Origin: Pseudomonas nitroreducens TX1
GTDB taxonomy: Bacteria > Pseudomonadota > Gammaproteobacteria > Pseudomonadales > Pseudomonadaceae
DNA length: 64,000 nt
Direction: 5' to 3'
Assembly (NCBI RefSeq): GCF_000313755.1
Contig: NZ_AMZB01000097.1
Coordinates: 1-64,000, forward strand
Under the pieces are notes generated by a model. It was given only the letters and a program-made list of their open reading frames with translations. It had not been told where the DNA came from and searched no databases. The stretch's first letter is position 1. Every line of letters begins with the position of its first letter. The position numbers and the translations under genes are program-made. Shown here piece after piece: positions 43,155 through 52,022 of the stretch.

Positions 43155-44929
43155 CGGGATGCCTCCAGGCTCAGCTGCAGGCTGGGCTCCAGGGACAACG
43201 CCAGTGCGGCGCCGGCGAGCCAGCCGTGGCGATAGTGCGCGGCGGTCTGGCCCAGGCAGAACAGCAGCTGCGCGCTTTCTCCCGGCGGTTCGATGGCGAC
43301 TTCCTCCGTGCCCAGGTTCAGGTCGATGCGCCACAGGCTGCCGTCGCCCAGGCGCCAGCGCGCGCTGAGCGCGCGTTCACCCAGGGGCTGTGCGTCAAGT
43401 GCGCGGCTGCCGGGCAACTGCGGGACGAGCCAGCGGTGACGCAGTTCGAGCAGTTGCCGGTAGTGCTCGCGCCAGTCCGGGTCGCCCTGGTCCGGGCGCG
43501 GACGCGAGGCAACGAAGGTCTGGTAGTCGTTGGGATCGGGAATCCAGGCGGCAGCGCCAGGCTCGGAGAAGCGCGCGAAGCGCTTGAACTCCTCGCGCCT
43601 GCCAACCGTGACGGCCCGCGCCAGGTCGCCCTGGTAGTCGGTGAAGAACAGGAACGGCTGCTGCTCGCCCCATTCCTCGCCCATGAACAGCATCGGCACC
43701 ATGGGTGTGAGCATCACCAGGGCGCTCGCCGCGCGCAGGCGGTCGGTCTGCGTGAGCATGCTCAGGCGCTCGCCCAGGGCGCGGTTGCCAACCTGGTCGT
43801 GGTTCTGCAGGAAGGCCACGAAGGCCTGTGGGCTCAGCGCGCCGCTGGGTTCACCGCGCTCGACGCCGCGGTAATCGGCCTGGCCCTGGAACACCAGGCC
43901 CTCGCGCAGGCAGCGGCAGAGCTTTTCGACGGTCTGCTGGGCGTAATCGACGTAGTACGCCTCGTCCTCGCCGGTGAGCAGCACGTGCAGGCAGTGGTGC
44001 AGGTCGTCGTTCCACTGGGCGTCGAACCCCTGCTCGGCAGGGCCCTGCAGCAGGTGCGCCTGGTTGTTCTCGTTTTCCAGCACCAGGTGCAGTTCGCGAC
44101 CCTCGGCGGCCTGCCGGGCGCGGCTGGCCAGTTCGAGGAGGAAGTCCTCGTCGCCGATGGCGTGCACGGCGTCGATCCGCAGGCCATCGACGCGGTATTC
44201 GCGCACCCACATCTCGGCGTTGCCAATGAAGAATTCGCGCACCGCCGGTTGGCTGAAATCGATAGCCGGGCCCCAGGGCGTCTGCTGCTCCCGGTGGAAG
44301 AAGGCGCTGGCGTAGCGATTCAGGTAATTGCCCTGCGGACCGAAGTGGTTGTAGACCACGTCGACCAACACCATCAGGCCCAGGCCATGGGCAGTGTCGA
44401 TCAACTGCCGCAGGCTGTCCGGCTCGCCGTAGGCGCCTGCCGGCGCGTAGGGCAGTACGCCGTCGTAGCCCCAGTTGCGCCGGCCGGGAAAGGCGTTGAG
44501 TGGCATCAGCTCGATGGCGGTGACGCCCAGCGCTGCCAGTTCGGCGAGGCGTCCCTGCAGGGCGGAGAAACCCTCGAAGAGGCCGACGTGGACTTCATAA
44601 ATCACCGCTTCGTGCCACGGCCGGCCACGCCATTGCGGATGCTGCCAGCGGAACAGCGCGGGGTCGACCACCAGGCTTTCGCCTTCGACGCCGCCGGCCT
44701 GGGCACGGGAGGCCGGGTCGGCGACGCTCAGTTCATGGTCGATGCGGTAGCGGTACGTCTGCCCGACTATGGCCGGCACCTCGGCGCTGAACCAGCCGTC
44801 GGCGCTGGCCTCCAGGTCGTGGCGCCGGCCGCCGCTCAGTTCCACTTCGACACGCTGCGCATCCGGCGCCCACAGCGAAAACCTCACCCTGCCGCCGGGC
44901 AGGACCTGCGCACCGTGCCGCGCGGTCAT
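43151..44929 (-). CDS. treZ: malto-oligosyltrehalose trehalohydrolase
   Basis: A 592-aa GH13_10 enzyme that hydrolyses the bond next to the terminal trehalose unit made by TreY. The N-terminal CBM48-type domain (VRFSLWAPDAQRVEVEL) is followed by the barrel with YNHFGPQGNYL, DGLRIDAVHAIGD (nucleophile), LVLENENNQA (acid) and FLQNHDQVGNRA. The ATG overlaps the glgA stop by four bases (ATGA). A longer open frame to 46051 is a shadow of glgA. Length is normal for the family. Confidence 0.96.
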   Translation of the reverse strand: MTARHGAQVLPGGRVRFSLWAPDAQRVEVELSGGRRHDLEASADGWFSAEVPAIVGQTYRYRIDHELSVADPASRAQAGGVEGESLVVDPALFRWQHPQWRGRPWHEAVIYEVHVGLFEGFSALQGRLAELAALGVTAIELMPLNAFPGRRNWGYDGVLPYAPAGAYGEPDSLRQLIDTAHGLGLMVLVDVVYNHFGPQGNYLNRYASAFFHREQQTPWGPAIDFSQPAVREFFIGNAEMWVREYRVDGLRIDAVHAIGDEDFLLELASRARQAAEGRELHLVLENENNQAHLLQGPAEQGFDAQWNDDLHHCLHVLLTGEDEAYYVDYAQQTVEKLCRCLREGLVFQGQADYRGVERGEPSGALSPQAFVAFLQNHDQVGNRALGERLSMLTQTDRLRAASALVMLTPMVPMLFMGEEWGEQQPFLFFTDYQGDLARAVTVGRREEFKRFARFSEPGAAAWIPDPNDYQTFVASRPRPDQGDPDWREHYRQLLELRHRWLVPQLPGSRALDAQPLGERALSARWRLGDGSLWRIDLNLGTEEVAIEPPGESAQLLFCLGQTAAHYRHGWLAGAALALSLEPSLQLSLEASR

Positions 44930-46458
44930 CGCACGGCCTGCGCGGGCACGCGTTGCAGCAGACGTTGGTAAAGCGACGTGTAGGGCCGCACGGCGTCCTC
45001 CCACAGCAGCGGTGATTCCATGGCCTTGCAGCGCATGGCGTTGAGCAGCTCGGGGTAGCGGTAGATGTTCAGTGCGCGGCGCACGGCATCGAAGTAGCTG
45101 GCCGGAGTCTCGTCGCGGAACAGCAGGCCGGTGACGCCATCGATGATGGTGTCGGCCAGCCCGCCGGTATGCCGGGCAATGGGCAGCGAGCCGAAGCGCT
45201 GGGCATACATCTGGCTGAGGCCGCAGGGCTCGTAGCGCGAGGGCATGAGCAGGAAGTCGCTGGCGGCATAGATGCGCCGGGCGGTGGTCTCGTCGAAGCC
45301 GACCTGCACCCCGACCCGGCCCGGGTAACGCTCGGCCAGGTCGCGCATGGCCTGTTCCAGCTCCGGTTCTCCGCAGCCGATGGAGACCAGGCGTCCACCG
45401 GCGGCCACCATCTCGTCGGCGATCGCCAGGGTCAGGTCGATACCTTTCTGGTGCACCAGGCGCGATACCACGGCGAACAGCGGGCCGCGGCCCGGCAGCA
45501 GGCCGAACTGCTTCTCGATGTATTCGGCGTTGCGGCGCTTGCCGGCGAGACGGGTGGCGTCGAAGCCTTCGATCAGGTGCGGATCGTTCAGCGGGTCCCA
45601 GGTGGCGTCGATGCCATGGGTGATGCCGCTGAGCTGGCCGCGGTCGCGGCGCTGGGCGAGCACGCCATGCATGCCGCAGCCGAACTCCTCGCCGGTGATT
45701 TCGCGGGCGTAGGTTTCGCTCACCGTGGTGATGTGGCTGGCGTGGCTGATGCCGGCCTTGAGGAACGACAGCTTGCCGTAGAACTCCATGCTGCCCGGCA
45801 GGCCGGCCGCCTCGGGCAGGCCCAGCTCGGCGCAGCAGCCCAGCGGGCAGGAACCCTGGTAGCCGAGGTTGTGGATGGTCAGCACGCTGGGGGTGATCTG
45901 CCCGCGCCAGGCCATGTACGCCGGGGCGAGGGCGGTGGGCCAGTCGTTGACGTGGAGCAGGTCCGGGCACCAGCCCAGTTCGCTCATGCCGGCGGAAATG
46001 TCGGCCGCTGCCAGGCTCAGGCGGGCGAAGCGGATGTGGTTGTCCGCCCACTCCTGGCCATGCTGGTCGACGTAGGGCGTGCCGGGACGATCATAGAGCT
46101 CGGGGCAGATCACCGCGTAGACGATCAGGCCGTCGGCCAGTTTCAGCTCGCCGATATCGCAGGCGGGTAGCGCGGCAAGGCCCGGCAGGCGGCCGACCAC
46201 CCGGCACGCCACGGCGCCCTTGAGCACCTGCGGATAACCGGGAATCAGCACGCGGATATCGTGGTCGGCCAGCAGTGCGCGAGGCAGCGCGGCGGACACG
46301 TCGCCCAGGCCCCCGGCCTTGACGAAGTCGCTGAATTCGGAGGTCGCGAAGAGGATTCGCTTGCGTCGCTGGGGCGGCGCGCCATCGGCCGGGGTGGGGA
46401 TTGCGGTGAGATTGACGGTGGCTTCTTCCAGGCGCACATCGGCCAGCTGGTTGCGCAT
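44926..46458 (-). CDS. glgA: glycogen synthase, ADP-glucose type
   Basis: A 510-aa GT5 glycosyltransferase. The sugar-nucleotide motif KAGGLGDVSAALPRAL lies near residue 47. LLHVNDWPTA, RLVHQKGIDL and PSRYEPCGLSQMYAQRFG are conserved. The N-terminus has about 30 extra residues. GAGAGGAATGAGCA precedes the ATG. It is first in the six-gene operon glgA-treZ-malQ-treY-DUF2934-glgX. GlgA normally uses ADP-glucose, but no glgC is in this window, so its donor must be made elsewhere or by another route. Confidence 0.95.
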   Translation of the reverse strand: MRNQLADVRLEEATVNLTAIPTPADGAPPQRRKRILFATSEFSDFVKAGGLGDVSAALPRALLADHDIRVLIPGYPQVLKGAVACRVVGRLPGLAALPACDIGELKLADGLIVYAVICPELYDRPGTPYVDQHGQEWADNHIRFARLSLAAADISAGMSELGWCPDLLHVNDWPTALAPAYMAWRGQITPSVLTIHNLGYQGSCPLGCCAELGLPEAAGLPGSMEFYGKLSFLKAGISHASHITTVSETYAREITGEEFGCGMHGVLAQRRDRGQLSGITHGIDATWDPLNDPHLIEGFDATRLAGKRRNAEYIEKQFGLLPGRGPLFAVVSRLVHQKGIDLTLAIADEMVAAGGRLVSIGCGEPELEQAMRDLAERYPGRVGVQVGFDETTARRIYAASDFLLMPSRYEPCGLSQMYAQRFGSLPIARHTGGLADTIIDGVTGLLFRDETPASYFDAVRRALNIYRYPELLNAMRCKAMESPLLWEDAVRPYTSLYQRLLQRVPAQAVR

Positions 46459-46904
46459 TGCTCATTCCTCTCTTGTCAGCGGGGCGTCTTTTCAGCGGGG
46501 CCGGCGTTTCCTTCCGGGCCCGTGGGTCTCTCCGTGGTGGTGAAGATGTCCTTCGGCGGACGGGGCGGCGAAGGACGAAGTTTCGAATTTCCGCCGATGG
46601 GTTCAGGACGGCGGCGCACGCTCCGGCTTTCGCCCAGACGGGAGCGGAGCGACGGCGCTTGGGTCGAACGGCGTCCGTGGATTCAGCATGGTGGCTGCCC
46701 TCGTAGTGGGTGGTTGCGGCAAGAACGGAAGGTGACGCCCGGCTGAATGCGCAGGCGTCAGGTAATGAAGCAAGCAGGGTCCGTACCAGACTTTGGATGG
46801 TGTATAAGTCCTTGAAAAACAAGAGAATTAGGCGGGTCAAATGGCGATGTGCAACCAGCAAAGTGCACGATGTGCCGCTTCGCCGGTTGCAATATGCCTT
46901 GCCG
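46459..46904. other. 446-bp region upstream of glgA
   Basis: No convincing gene. On the minus strand a CCTGAACCC matching the shared -35 lies at 46599-46604 (minus-strand GAACCC), but the -10 at the usual spacing is AACTT. An AT-rich stretch near 46795-46835 contains TTATAC and is another candidate promoter. The region may hold the glgA promoter and leader. I see no clear terminator for the DUF2934 gene. Confidence 0.4.
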
Positions 46905-47093
46905 CTACGCTTCGCGGCGGGGGTTGTCCTTGCCCTTGTAATCCAGGTCCTGGGCGCGCTCCACGGGCAAGGGCTGGTCGAGGCTCTGCTCGGCGAGCTT
47001 CCAGTGGCGCTCGGCCTGACCGCTGGGTTTTCCTTCGGCCACCCAGAGGTCGTGGGCCTTCTGGCGGATCTGTGCTTCGCGGTCCTGGTCCAT
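46905..47093 (-). CDS. DUF2934 domain protein, 62 aa
   Basis: A minimal DUF2934 protein: DREAQIRQKAHDLWVAEGKP, then QAERHWKLAE, with a short charged end. It shows the same core as the tailed protein at 37968-38399 but without the tail. GCCGGAGGACAC precedes the ATG. It is divergent from the DUF3182 gene, and their promoter-like sites overlap on opposite strands. The function of the family is unknown. Confidence 0.82.
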   Translation of the reverse strand: MDQDREAQIRQKAHDLWVAEGKPSGQAERHWKLAEQSLDQPLPVERAQDLDYKGKDNPRREA

Positions 47094-47155
47094 GTGTCCT
47101 CCGGCAGGTCGTTGGGGTACGCAAGGTTTCGCACCGGCAGTTCGTCATGTGCGTA

Positions 47156-47182
47156 GAACCGATGACTGTTCCATCAGTCGAG
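47156..47182 (+). promoter_or_regulatory. ECF-type promoter, GAACCG-N16-TCGAG (plus strand)
   Basis: The -10 ends 29 bp before the DUF3182 ATG. The site overlaps the minus-strand promoter at 47161-47187 almost completely, so the two could not be used at the same time on one DNA molecule. Confidence 0.5.
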
Positions 47183-47187
47183 TGTTC
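47161..47187 (-). promoter_or_regulatory. ECF-type promoter, GAACAC-N16-TCATC (minus strand)
   Basis: On the minus strand TGAACAC, 16 bp, TCATC, 67 bp before the 62-aa DUF2934 gene. It overlaps the plus-strand site by 22 bp. Confidence 0.5.
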
Positions 47188-47211
47188 ATACAGCCTGACC
47201 GAGGGAAACCG

Positions 47212-48321
47212 ATGAACGATGCCGACCGCTCACGCCTGGTCGTGACCTGCTCGCTGGCCCCCGACGCGCAACCCGCCGACCGGCAGACGCACGAAGCGCT
47301 GGCCGCCTGGCTGGCGCAGATCCAGGGTCTGGATTTCAGTCCGCAATTGCCTGAAGAGCGCTCGGCGGGCCGCCCCCTCTACTGGGTTCCGGACGCCACG
47401 GTGGTGGGGCGCCAGCAGGCTGCCGACCTGGGCATCCACGGCCCGCTGGAACTGTTCGGCGGCTTCGTCGAGCGCGCCTTCCAGGCCGGCAAGGCCATTG
47501 TCCATCCGCTGTTCGAGCGTCCCACCCTGACCCCGCGCGGCTGGAGCGAAGCCTTCGCCACACGGGTCAAGCCGCTGGTACTCGATGGCCACAGTGTGTT
47601 CTGCCACAACGATGCGGTGCGCTGCGCCAGTGCGCGCCTGCAGCGCGGGCCGCAACGCCTGAAGCCTGCATCCAGCCGTGGCGGGCAGGGCCAGCAGGTG
47701 GTCGAGGACATCGACCAGTTGGCCGACGCGCTGGCTTGCTACGAGGAGGGCGACTACCTCGAAGGGCTGGTGATCGAGGACGACCTGCGCGATGCCCGGA
47801 CCCACAGCGTGGGACAGGTGATGATCAACGGCGTGCTGCTCAGCTACCACGGCATGCAGCAGCACAATCGCAACCCGCGCGGCGAGCTGGTGTATGGTGG
47901 CAGCGACCTGCTGGTAGTACGCGGCGATTTCGACTGCCTGCTGGCGCTGGACCTGGTCGCTTCGGTGCAGCAGGCGATCCGCCAGGCCGTGCAGTTCGAC
48001 CGCGCGGCGCACCAGTTGCTGCCGGGGTTCTTTGCCTCGCGCCGCAACTACGACGTGGCCCAGGGGGTGGACGCCCGGGGCCAGGATTGCTCCGGCGTGC
48101 TCGAACAGTCCTGGCGCATCGGCGGGGCCAGCGGCGCGGAACTTGCTGCGCTGGAAGCCTTCGTCGCCGATCCCTCGCTCTGCGTGGTGCGCGCGTCGAC
48201 ATTCGAAATCTTCGAGGACAAGCCGTTGCCGGACAATACCCGCGTGCTCTATCGCGGCCCGGACGCCATCGGCGACTTCCTCATGAAATACGCGATGGTG
48301 GAGCCCTATGTTTTCCAATGA
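47212..48321 (+). CDS. DUF3182 family protein, possible ATP-grasp ligase
   Basis: A 369-aa protein of the DUF3182 family. The middle part (RLQRGPQRLKPASSRGGQGQ, about 140-160, then LEGLVIEDDL and later GDFDCLLALDL) resembles an ATP-grasp nucleotide-binding fold, with a Lys before a Gly-rich loop and acidic metal ligands. The C-terminus includes LPGFFASRRNYDVAQG. There is no signal peptide. Start ATG 47212 follows GAGGGAAACCG. It overlaps the alpha/beta hydrolase gene by 14 bases. The reaction is unknown; an ATP-dependent ligase paired with a hydrolase is a reasonable guess. Confidence 0.75.
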   Translation: MNDADRSRLVVTCSLAPDAQPADRQTHEALAAWLAQIQGLDFSPQLPEERSAGRPLYWVPDATVVGRQQAADLGIHGPLELFGGFVERAFQAGKAIVHPLFERPTLTPRGWSEAFATRVKPLVLDGHSVFCHNDAVRCASARLQRGPQRLKPASSRGGQGQQVVEDIDQLADALACYEEGDYLEGLVIEDDLRDARTHSVGQVMINGVLLSYHGMQQHNRNPRGELVYGGSDLLVVRGDFDCLLALDLVASVQQAIRQAVQFDRAAHQLLPGFFASRRNYDVAQGVDARGQDCSGVLEQSWRIGGASGAELAALEAFVADPSLCVVRASTFEIFEDKPLPDNTRVLYRGPDAIGDFLMKYAMVEPYVFQ

Positions 48322-49090
48322 CGAGCGCTACTCAGCCATCTCCATCGACGAGCAGGTGGACATCGATGTAGGCAGCCTGCGCTTGCAGGGCAACTTCCTG
48401 AGCCCGCGCACCCATGTGCCGGGCGTGCTCTTCGTGCATGGCTGGGGTGGCAGCCAGGAACGCGACCTCAAGCGCGCCCGAGGTATCGCCGGACTGGGTT
48501 GCGTGTGCCTGACCTTCGACCTCGCCGGCCATGGCGCGGGCGAGGCGTTGCAGGCATCGATTACCCGCGAGGACAACCTGCGCGACCTGCTGGCGGCCTA
48601 CGACCGCCTGGTAGCGCATCCGCGCATCGACCCCGAGGCGGTTGCCGTGGTGGGCACCAGCTACGGTGGTTACCTGGCGGCGATCCTCACCGAGTTGCGG
48701 GCAGTGCGCTGGCTGGGCCTGCGGGTGCCGGCGATCTACCGCGACGAGGACTGGAACGTACCCAAGCGCGACCTGCCGCGCGACGACCTGATGGAGTACC
48801 GCTCCAGCCACATTCCGGCGGCCAGCAACCGCGCGCTGAAGGCTTGCAGCGGATTCAAGGGCGACGTGCTGCTGGTGGAGTCCGAGCACGACGACTTCAT
48901 TCCCCGCCCGACCATCATGAGCTACCGTGCCGCTTTCCAGCGCACCCATTCGCTGACCCACCGGATCATCGACCAGGCCGACCACGCGCTCTCCAGCGAA
49001 CGCTCGCAGGAGGCCTACACCGACATCCTGGTGCGCTGGATCACCGAGATGGTGGTGGGCGAACGCTCGAGTCGGTTGGTGGTGGGCTGA
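48308..49090 (+). CDS. alpha/beta hydrolase
   Basis: A 260-aa serine hydrolase. The oxyanion HGWGGSQ motif is near residue 44, the nucleophile elbow GTSYGGY near 115, a candidate Asp in ESEHDDF near 195 and a candidate catalytic His in DQADHALS near 223. There is no signal peptide. The start lies within the DUF3182 gene (14-base overlap), so translation is coupled. It probably hydrolyses the DUF3182 product or a related ester or thioester; that link is inference from position. Confidence 0.88.
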   Translation: MFSNDERYSAISIDEQVDIDVGSLRLQGNFLSPRTHVPGVLFVHGWGGSQERDLKRARGIAGLGCVCLTFDLAGHGAGEALQASITREDNLRDLLAAYDRLVAHPRIDPEAVAVVGTSYGGYLAAILTELRAVRWLGLRVPAIYRDEDWNVPKRDLPRDDLMEYRSSHIPAASNRALKACSGFKGDVLLVESEHDDFIPRPTIMSYRAAFQRTHSLTHRIIDQADHALSSERSQEAYTDILVRWITEMVVGERSSRLVVG

Positions 49091-49164
49091 GCACGCGGCC
49101 AAGGCACGGTATGTCGGGTGGGAGCAACGGGCTTTCCCGGGTACGGCCGGTCCTGCCAGGTTTT

Positions 49165-49259
49165 CGCGGATAGGCTCCGCTCCTGGGAAACGCCGTGCCG
49201 TTCCGGTGTTGGGTAGCACCGGAACCGGCCACGCGCTCGCAGGAGCGGGCTGCGTCCGC
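49165..49259. repeat. REP-like palindrome pair
   Basis: GCGGATAGGCTCCGCTCCT (49166-49184) and the inverted relative AGGAGCGGGCTGCGTCCGCG (49241-49260) flank this intergenic gap. They match the REP pair at 30508-30576 in the core. The gap lies between the convergent hydrolase and DUF4142 genes. Confidence 0.7.
49200..49225. terminator. hairpin between convergent genes
   Basis: A perfect 9-bp stem (GTTCCGGTG/CACCGGAAC) with an eight-base loop. There is no T-run, so it is a weak terminator candidate or part of the repeat structure. Confidence 0.35.
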
Positions 49260-49335
49260 GTTCAGGGCACGCTTGCGCGAACGCGGGCGAAGTCGGCGGT
49301 GGCCGATCAGGGGTGGTCGGCCGGAGGCTACTCCA

Positions 49336-49866
49336 TTATTTCGATGGATGCGCCTTCACCAGTTCCTTGGCCATTTCCAGGTGTTGCTGCAGCACCGGCA
49401 GGGTCTTCTGGGCGAAGGCCTTGATCTGGGTGTCAGCCGAATTGTTCGCCGCATCGGTGAACAGCTTCACCGCATCCTCGTGGGCGCTCACCTGGTTGTT
49501 GGCGTAGGCCGCGTCGAAGGATTCGTCACGCACGTCCAGCACCTTGGCCTTGGCCTGGTTCATCACGCTGGGCGAGTCGGAGAGCTCGAGCTTCTGGTTC
49601 TGGGCGATGGCCTTGAGCTCGGTGTTGGCTTTGGTGTGATCGTCGATGATGTGCTGGGCGAAGGTCTTCACGTCAGTGGACTGGCTCTTCTTCAGCGCGA
49701 GCTTGGCGGCATCGATTTCCGCCATGCCGGCGGCGGAGGCCTCGGTGGCAAAGTTCTGCGCCTGGGCATGCGGATCATCGGCCAGCAGCGGGCCGGCGAA
49801 CAGCAGGGACGCGCAAACCATGGCGCCTCGCAAAATGGCGGTTCCTTTCATGACGGATCCATTCAT
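49336..49866 (-). CDS. DUF4142 family exported protein
   Basis: A 176-aa protein. A signal peptide (basic start, then AMVCASLLFAGPLLA, cleavage near ADD) is followed by a helical DUF4142 domain with HAQAQNFATEASAAGMAEID, FAQHIIDDHTKAN and LQQHLEMAKEL. The ATG at 49866 follows CGGGAGAATCGTC; ATG 49851 is an alternative. It has its own ECF-type promoter of the same form as the other DUF4142 gene (8586-9098). Likely periplasmic and stress-induced, function unknown. Confidence 0.85.
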   Translation of the reverse strand: MNGSVMKGTAILRGAMVCASLLFAGPLLADDPHAQAQNFATEASAAGMAEIDAAKLALKKSQSTDVKTFAQHIIDDHTKANTELKAIAQNQKLELSDSPSVMNQAKAKVLDVRDESFDAAYANNQVSAHEDAVKLFTDAANNSADTQIKAFAQKTLPVLQQHLEMAKELVKAHPSK

Positions 49867-49927
49867 GACGATTCTCCCGATCGGGTGATGGGGCCTCGAT
49901 GGTCGAGGCATTGGGTGTGACTACTGT

Positions 49928-49954
49928 GTTGACGGGAGCGCGCCACGGGGGTTC
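49928..49954 (-). promoter_or_regulatory. ECF-type promoter, GAACCC-N16-TCAAC
   Basis: On the minus strand GAAAACTCTGAACCC, 16 bp, TCAAC, 61 bp before the DUF4142 ATG. The -35 region is almost identical to that of the first DUF4142 gene at 9133-9159. Confidence 0.6.
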
Positions 49955-50065
49955 AGAGTTTTCCACTGACTGGCTGCGGGCCAGGAGCTACGCCGTCGGG
50001 CGGCATCTTCGGTAGGATTGGCGAGCCTATGCTTTGCTGCAATGAGCCGAGAGAGCGCAGACTTC

Positions 50066-52015
50066 ATGCCTGATACCATCGCCAGCACCGCCCAGCTCGT
50101 CGAAGACGCCCGCTATCGCCTGTTGGTCGAAGCGGTCACCGACTACGCCATCTACATGCTGGACCCCGACGGTCGGGTCAGCAGCTGGAGTTCCGGCGCG
50201 CAGCGTCTGAAGGGCTACGCCGCCGACGAAATCCTCGGCCAGCACTTTTCCCGCTTCTACACCCCTGCCGACCGTGAAGCCGGCCTGCCCGAGCTGGCAC
50301 TGGGCGAAGCGGCCCGCGTCGGCCGCTACGAAAGCGAAGGTTGGCGCCTGCACCGGGACGGCAGCTCGTTCTGGGCCCACGTGGTGATCGACGCCATTCG
50401 CGATGACTCGGGCGAGCTGCTCGGCTTTGCCAAGATCACCCGCGACCGCACCGAGCAGCACCAGACCGAACAGGCGCTGCGGCGCAGCGAGCAACACTTC
50501 CGCCTGCTGGTCAACGGCGTCACCGACTACGCGCTGTACATGCTCGACCCCAGTGGCAACGTCACCAGCTGGAACCCGGGAGCGGCGCGGATCAAGGGCT
50601 ATCACCCGGAAGAGATCATCGGCCGCCGCTTCGATTGCTTCTATTGCGACGAGGACCGCCAGGGTGGCATTCCCGAGGCGAGCCTGAGCACCGCGCTGGC
50701 AGAAGGGCGCTACGAGGAAGAGCGCCTGCAGATGCGCAAGGACGGCTCGCGCTTCTGGGCCAATATCGTCATCGACCCGGTGTATGACGATGCCGGGGAA
50801 CTCATGGGATTCGCCAAGATCACCCGTGACATCACCGACAAGCGTCGCGCCCAGGAGGAGCTGGAGCACGCCCGCGACGAGCTGATCCAGTCGCAGAAGA
50901 TGGAGTCCCTCGGCCAGCTCACCGGCGGCGTTGCCCACGATTTCAACAACCTGCTGACGGTGATTCTCGGCGGCTTGCAGGTGCTCCAGCGGCACCTGCC
51001 CAAGGACAACGACAAGGTCCAGACCATCTGGAAGAACGCCCTGGAGGCGACCCGCCGGGGCGCCCAGTTGACCCAGCGAATGCTGGCTTTTGCCCGCAAG
51101 CAGCGGCTGTTCCCGCAACCGTTGCACCTGCCGACATTGCTGCAGGAGATGAGCGAGCTGCTGGTCAGCTCGCTGGGCCCGACCATCAGCCTGGAGACGC
51201 GTTTCCCGCTGCAGCTGGACTGCGTGATGAGCGACCAGAACCAGCTGGAACTGGCGATCATCAACCTCGCCACCAATGCCCGCGATGCCATGCCAGATGG
51301 CGGCAGCATCACCTTTTCGGCGCGTAACGCGGTGGTTGCCCCGCGCCAGAGCGGCAAGCTCGCCCCGGGGGAGTACGTGTGCCTGGCCGTGACCGATTCG
51401 GGACAGGGCATGAGCGAGGATACCCTGCGCCGCGCGGCGGAGCCGTTCTTCACCACCAAGCCCACTGGCAAGGGTACGGGGCTGGGGTTGTCCATCGTCC
51501 ACGGGCTGGCCCAGCAGCAGGGCGGCGCGCTGTTGCTGCGCAGTACGCCGGGCATGGGCACCACGGCGGAAATCTGGCTGCCGGCGGTGAAAGTGAAGGT
51601 GGAGCCCGAAGCCGCGGACACGGCGCCTGCTGACGAGCTCTATGCCGAGATGAACGAGCCGCTCGGGCTGCATGTGCTGGTGGTCGATGACGACGCGCTG
51701 GTCCTCGCGGGCACCAGTGCGCTGCTCTCGGACCTCGGCTGTGCGGTGATCCGCGCCGACTCCGCGCGGGCGGCGCTGCAACTGCTGGAACAGGCGAGCT
51801 TCGACCTGGTCATCACCGATTTCGCCATGCCGGACATGGACGGCATGCTACTGATCCAGAAGGTGCGCCAGTCCCATCCGCAGCTGACCTGTGTACTCAC
51901 CACCGGTTATGCGGGGCGGCTGGATACCCTGGCCGACTCGGTGCTGCGCCTGCCCAAGCCTTTCGACCGCGACCAGTTGCAGACACTGTTGCTGCAGGTG
52001 AAGCAAGTCGGCTAG
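50066..52015 (+). CDS. PAS-PAS hybrid histidine kinase with receiver domain
   Basis: A soluble sensor kinase of about 649 aa. Two similar PAS domains (about 15-130 and 140-250, each with a YALYML/YAIYML start and a FWA.IVID core) precede the dimerisation helix with phospho-acceptor H291 in GGVAHDFNNLL. The ATPase domain follows (NLATNARDA, DSGQGM, GKGTGLGLS). The C-terminal receiver has VVDDDALV and phospho-Asp D585 in ITDFAMPDMDG. No membrane helix is seen, so the signal is cytoplasmic. The start is uncertain: ATG 50042 and TTG 50018 are also in frame. No response regulator is adjacent. The PAS domains lack the GxNCRFLQ motif, so it is not a LOV kinase. Confidence 0.88.
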   Translation: MPDTIASTAQLVEDARYRLLVEAVTDYAIYMLDPDGRVSSWSSGAQRLKGYAADEILGQHFSRFYTPADREAGLPELALGEAARVGRYESEGWRLHRDGSSFWAHVVIDAIRDDSGELLGFAKITRDRTEQHQTEQALRRSEQHFRLLVNGVTDYALYMLDPSGNVTSWNPGAARIKGYHPEEIIGRRFDCFYCDEDRQGGIPEASLSTALAEGRYEEERLQMRKDGSRFWANIVIDPVYDDAGELMGFAKITRDITDKRRAQEELEHARDELIQSQKMESLGQLTGGVAHDFNNLLTVILGGLQVLQRHLPKDNDKVQTIWKNALEATRRGAQLTQRMLAFARKQRLFPQPLHLPTLLQEMSELLVSSLGPTISLETRFPLQLDCVMSDQNQLELAIINLATNARDAMPDGGSITFSARNAVVAPRQSGKLAPGEYVCLAVTDSGQGMSEDTLRRAAEPFFTTKPTGKGTGLGLSIVHGLAQQQGGALLLRSTPGMGTTAEIWLPAVKVKVEPEAADTAPADELYAEMNEPLGLHVLVVDDDALVLAGTSALLSDLGCAVIRADSARAALQLLEQASFDLVITDFAMPDMDGMLLIQKVRQSHPQLTCVLTTGYAGRLDTLADSVLRLPKPFDRDQLQTLLLQVKQVG

Positions 52016-52022
52016 AAAAACC

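Noticed and set aside
43151-46051. Long upstream extension of treZ to 966 codons
   Set aside because: The extra part is an out-of-frame reading of glgA; ATG 44929 with an ATGA overlap and normal TreZ length is preferred.
46458-46706. 82-codon plus-strand frame upstream of glgA
   Set aside because: Arg/Gly-rich translation without ribosome site or family; more likely non-coding leader and promoter DNA.
50066-52015. LOV photoreceptor in the histidine kinase
   Set aside because: The PAS domains lack the Cys-containing GxNCRFLQ motif needed for flavin adduct formation.
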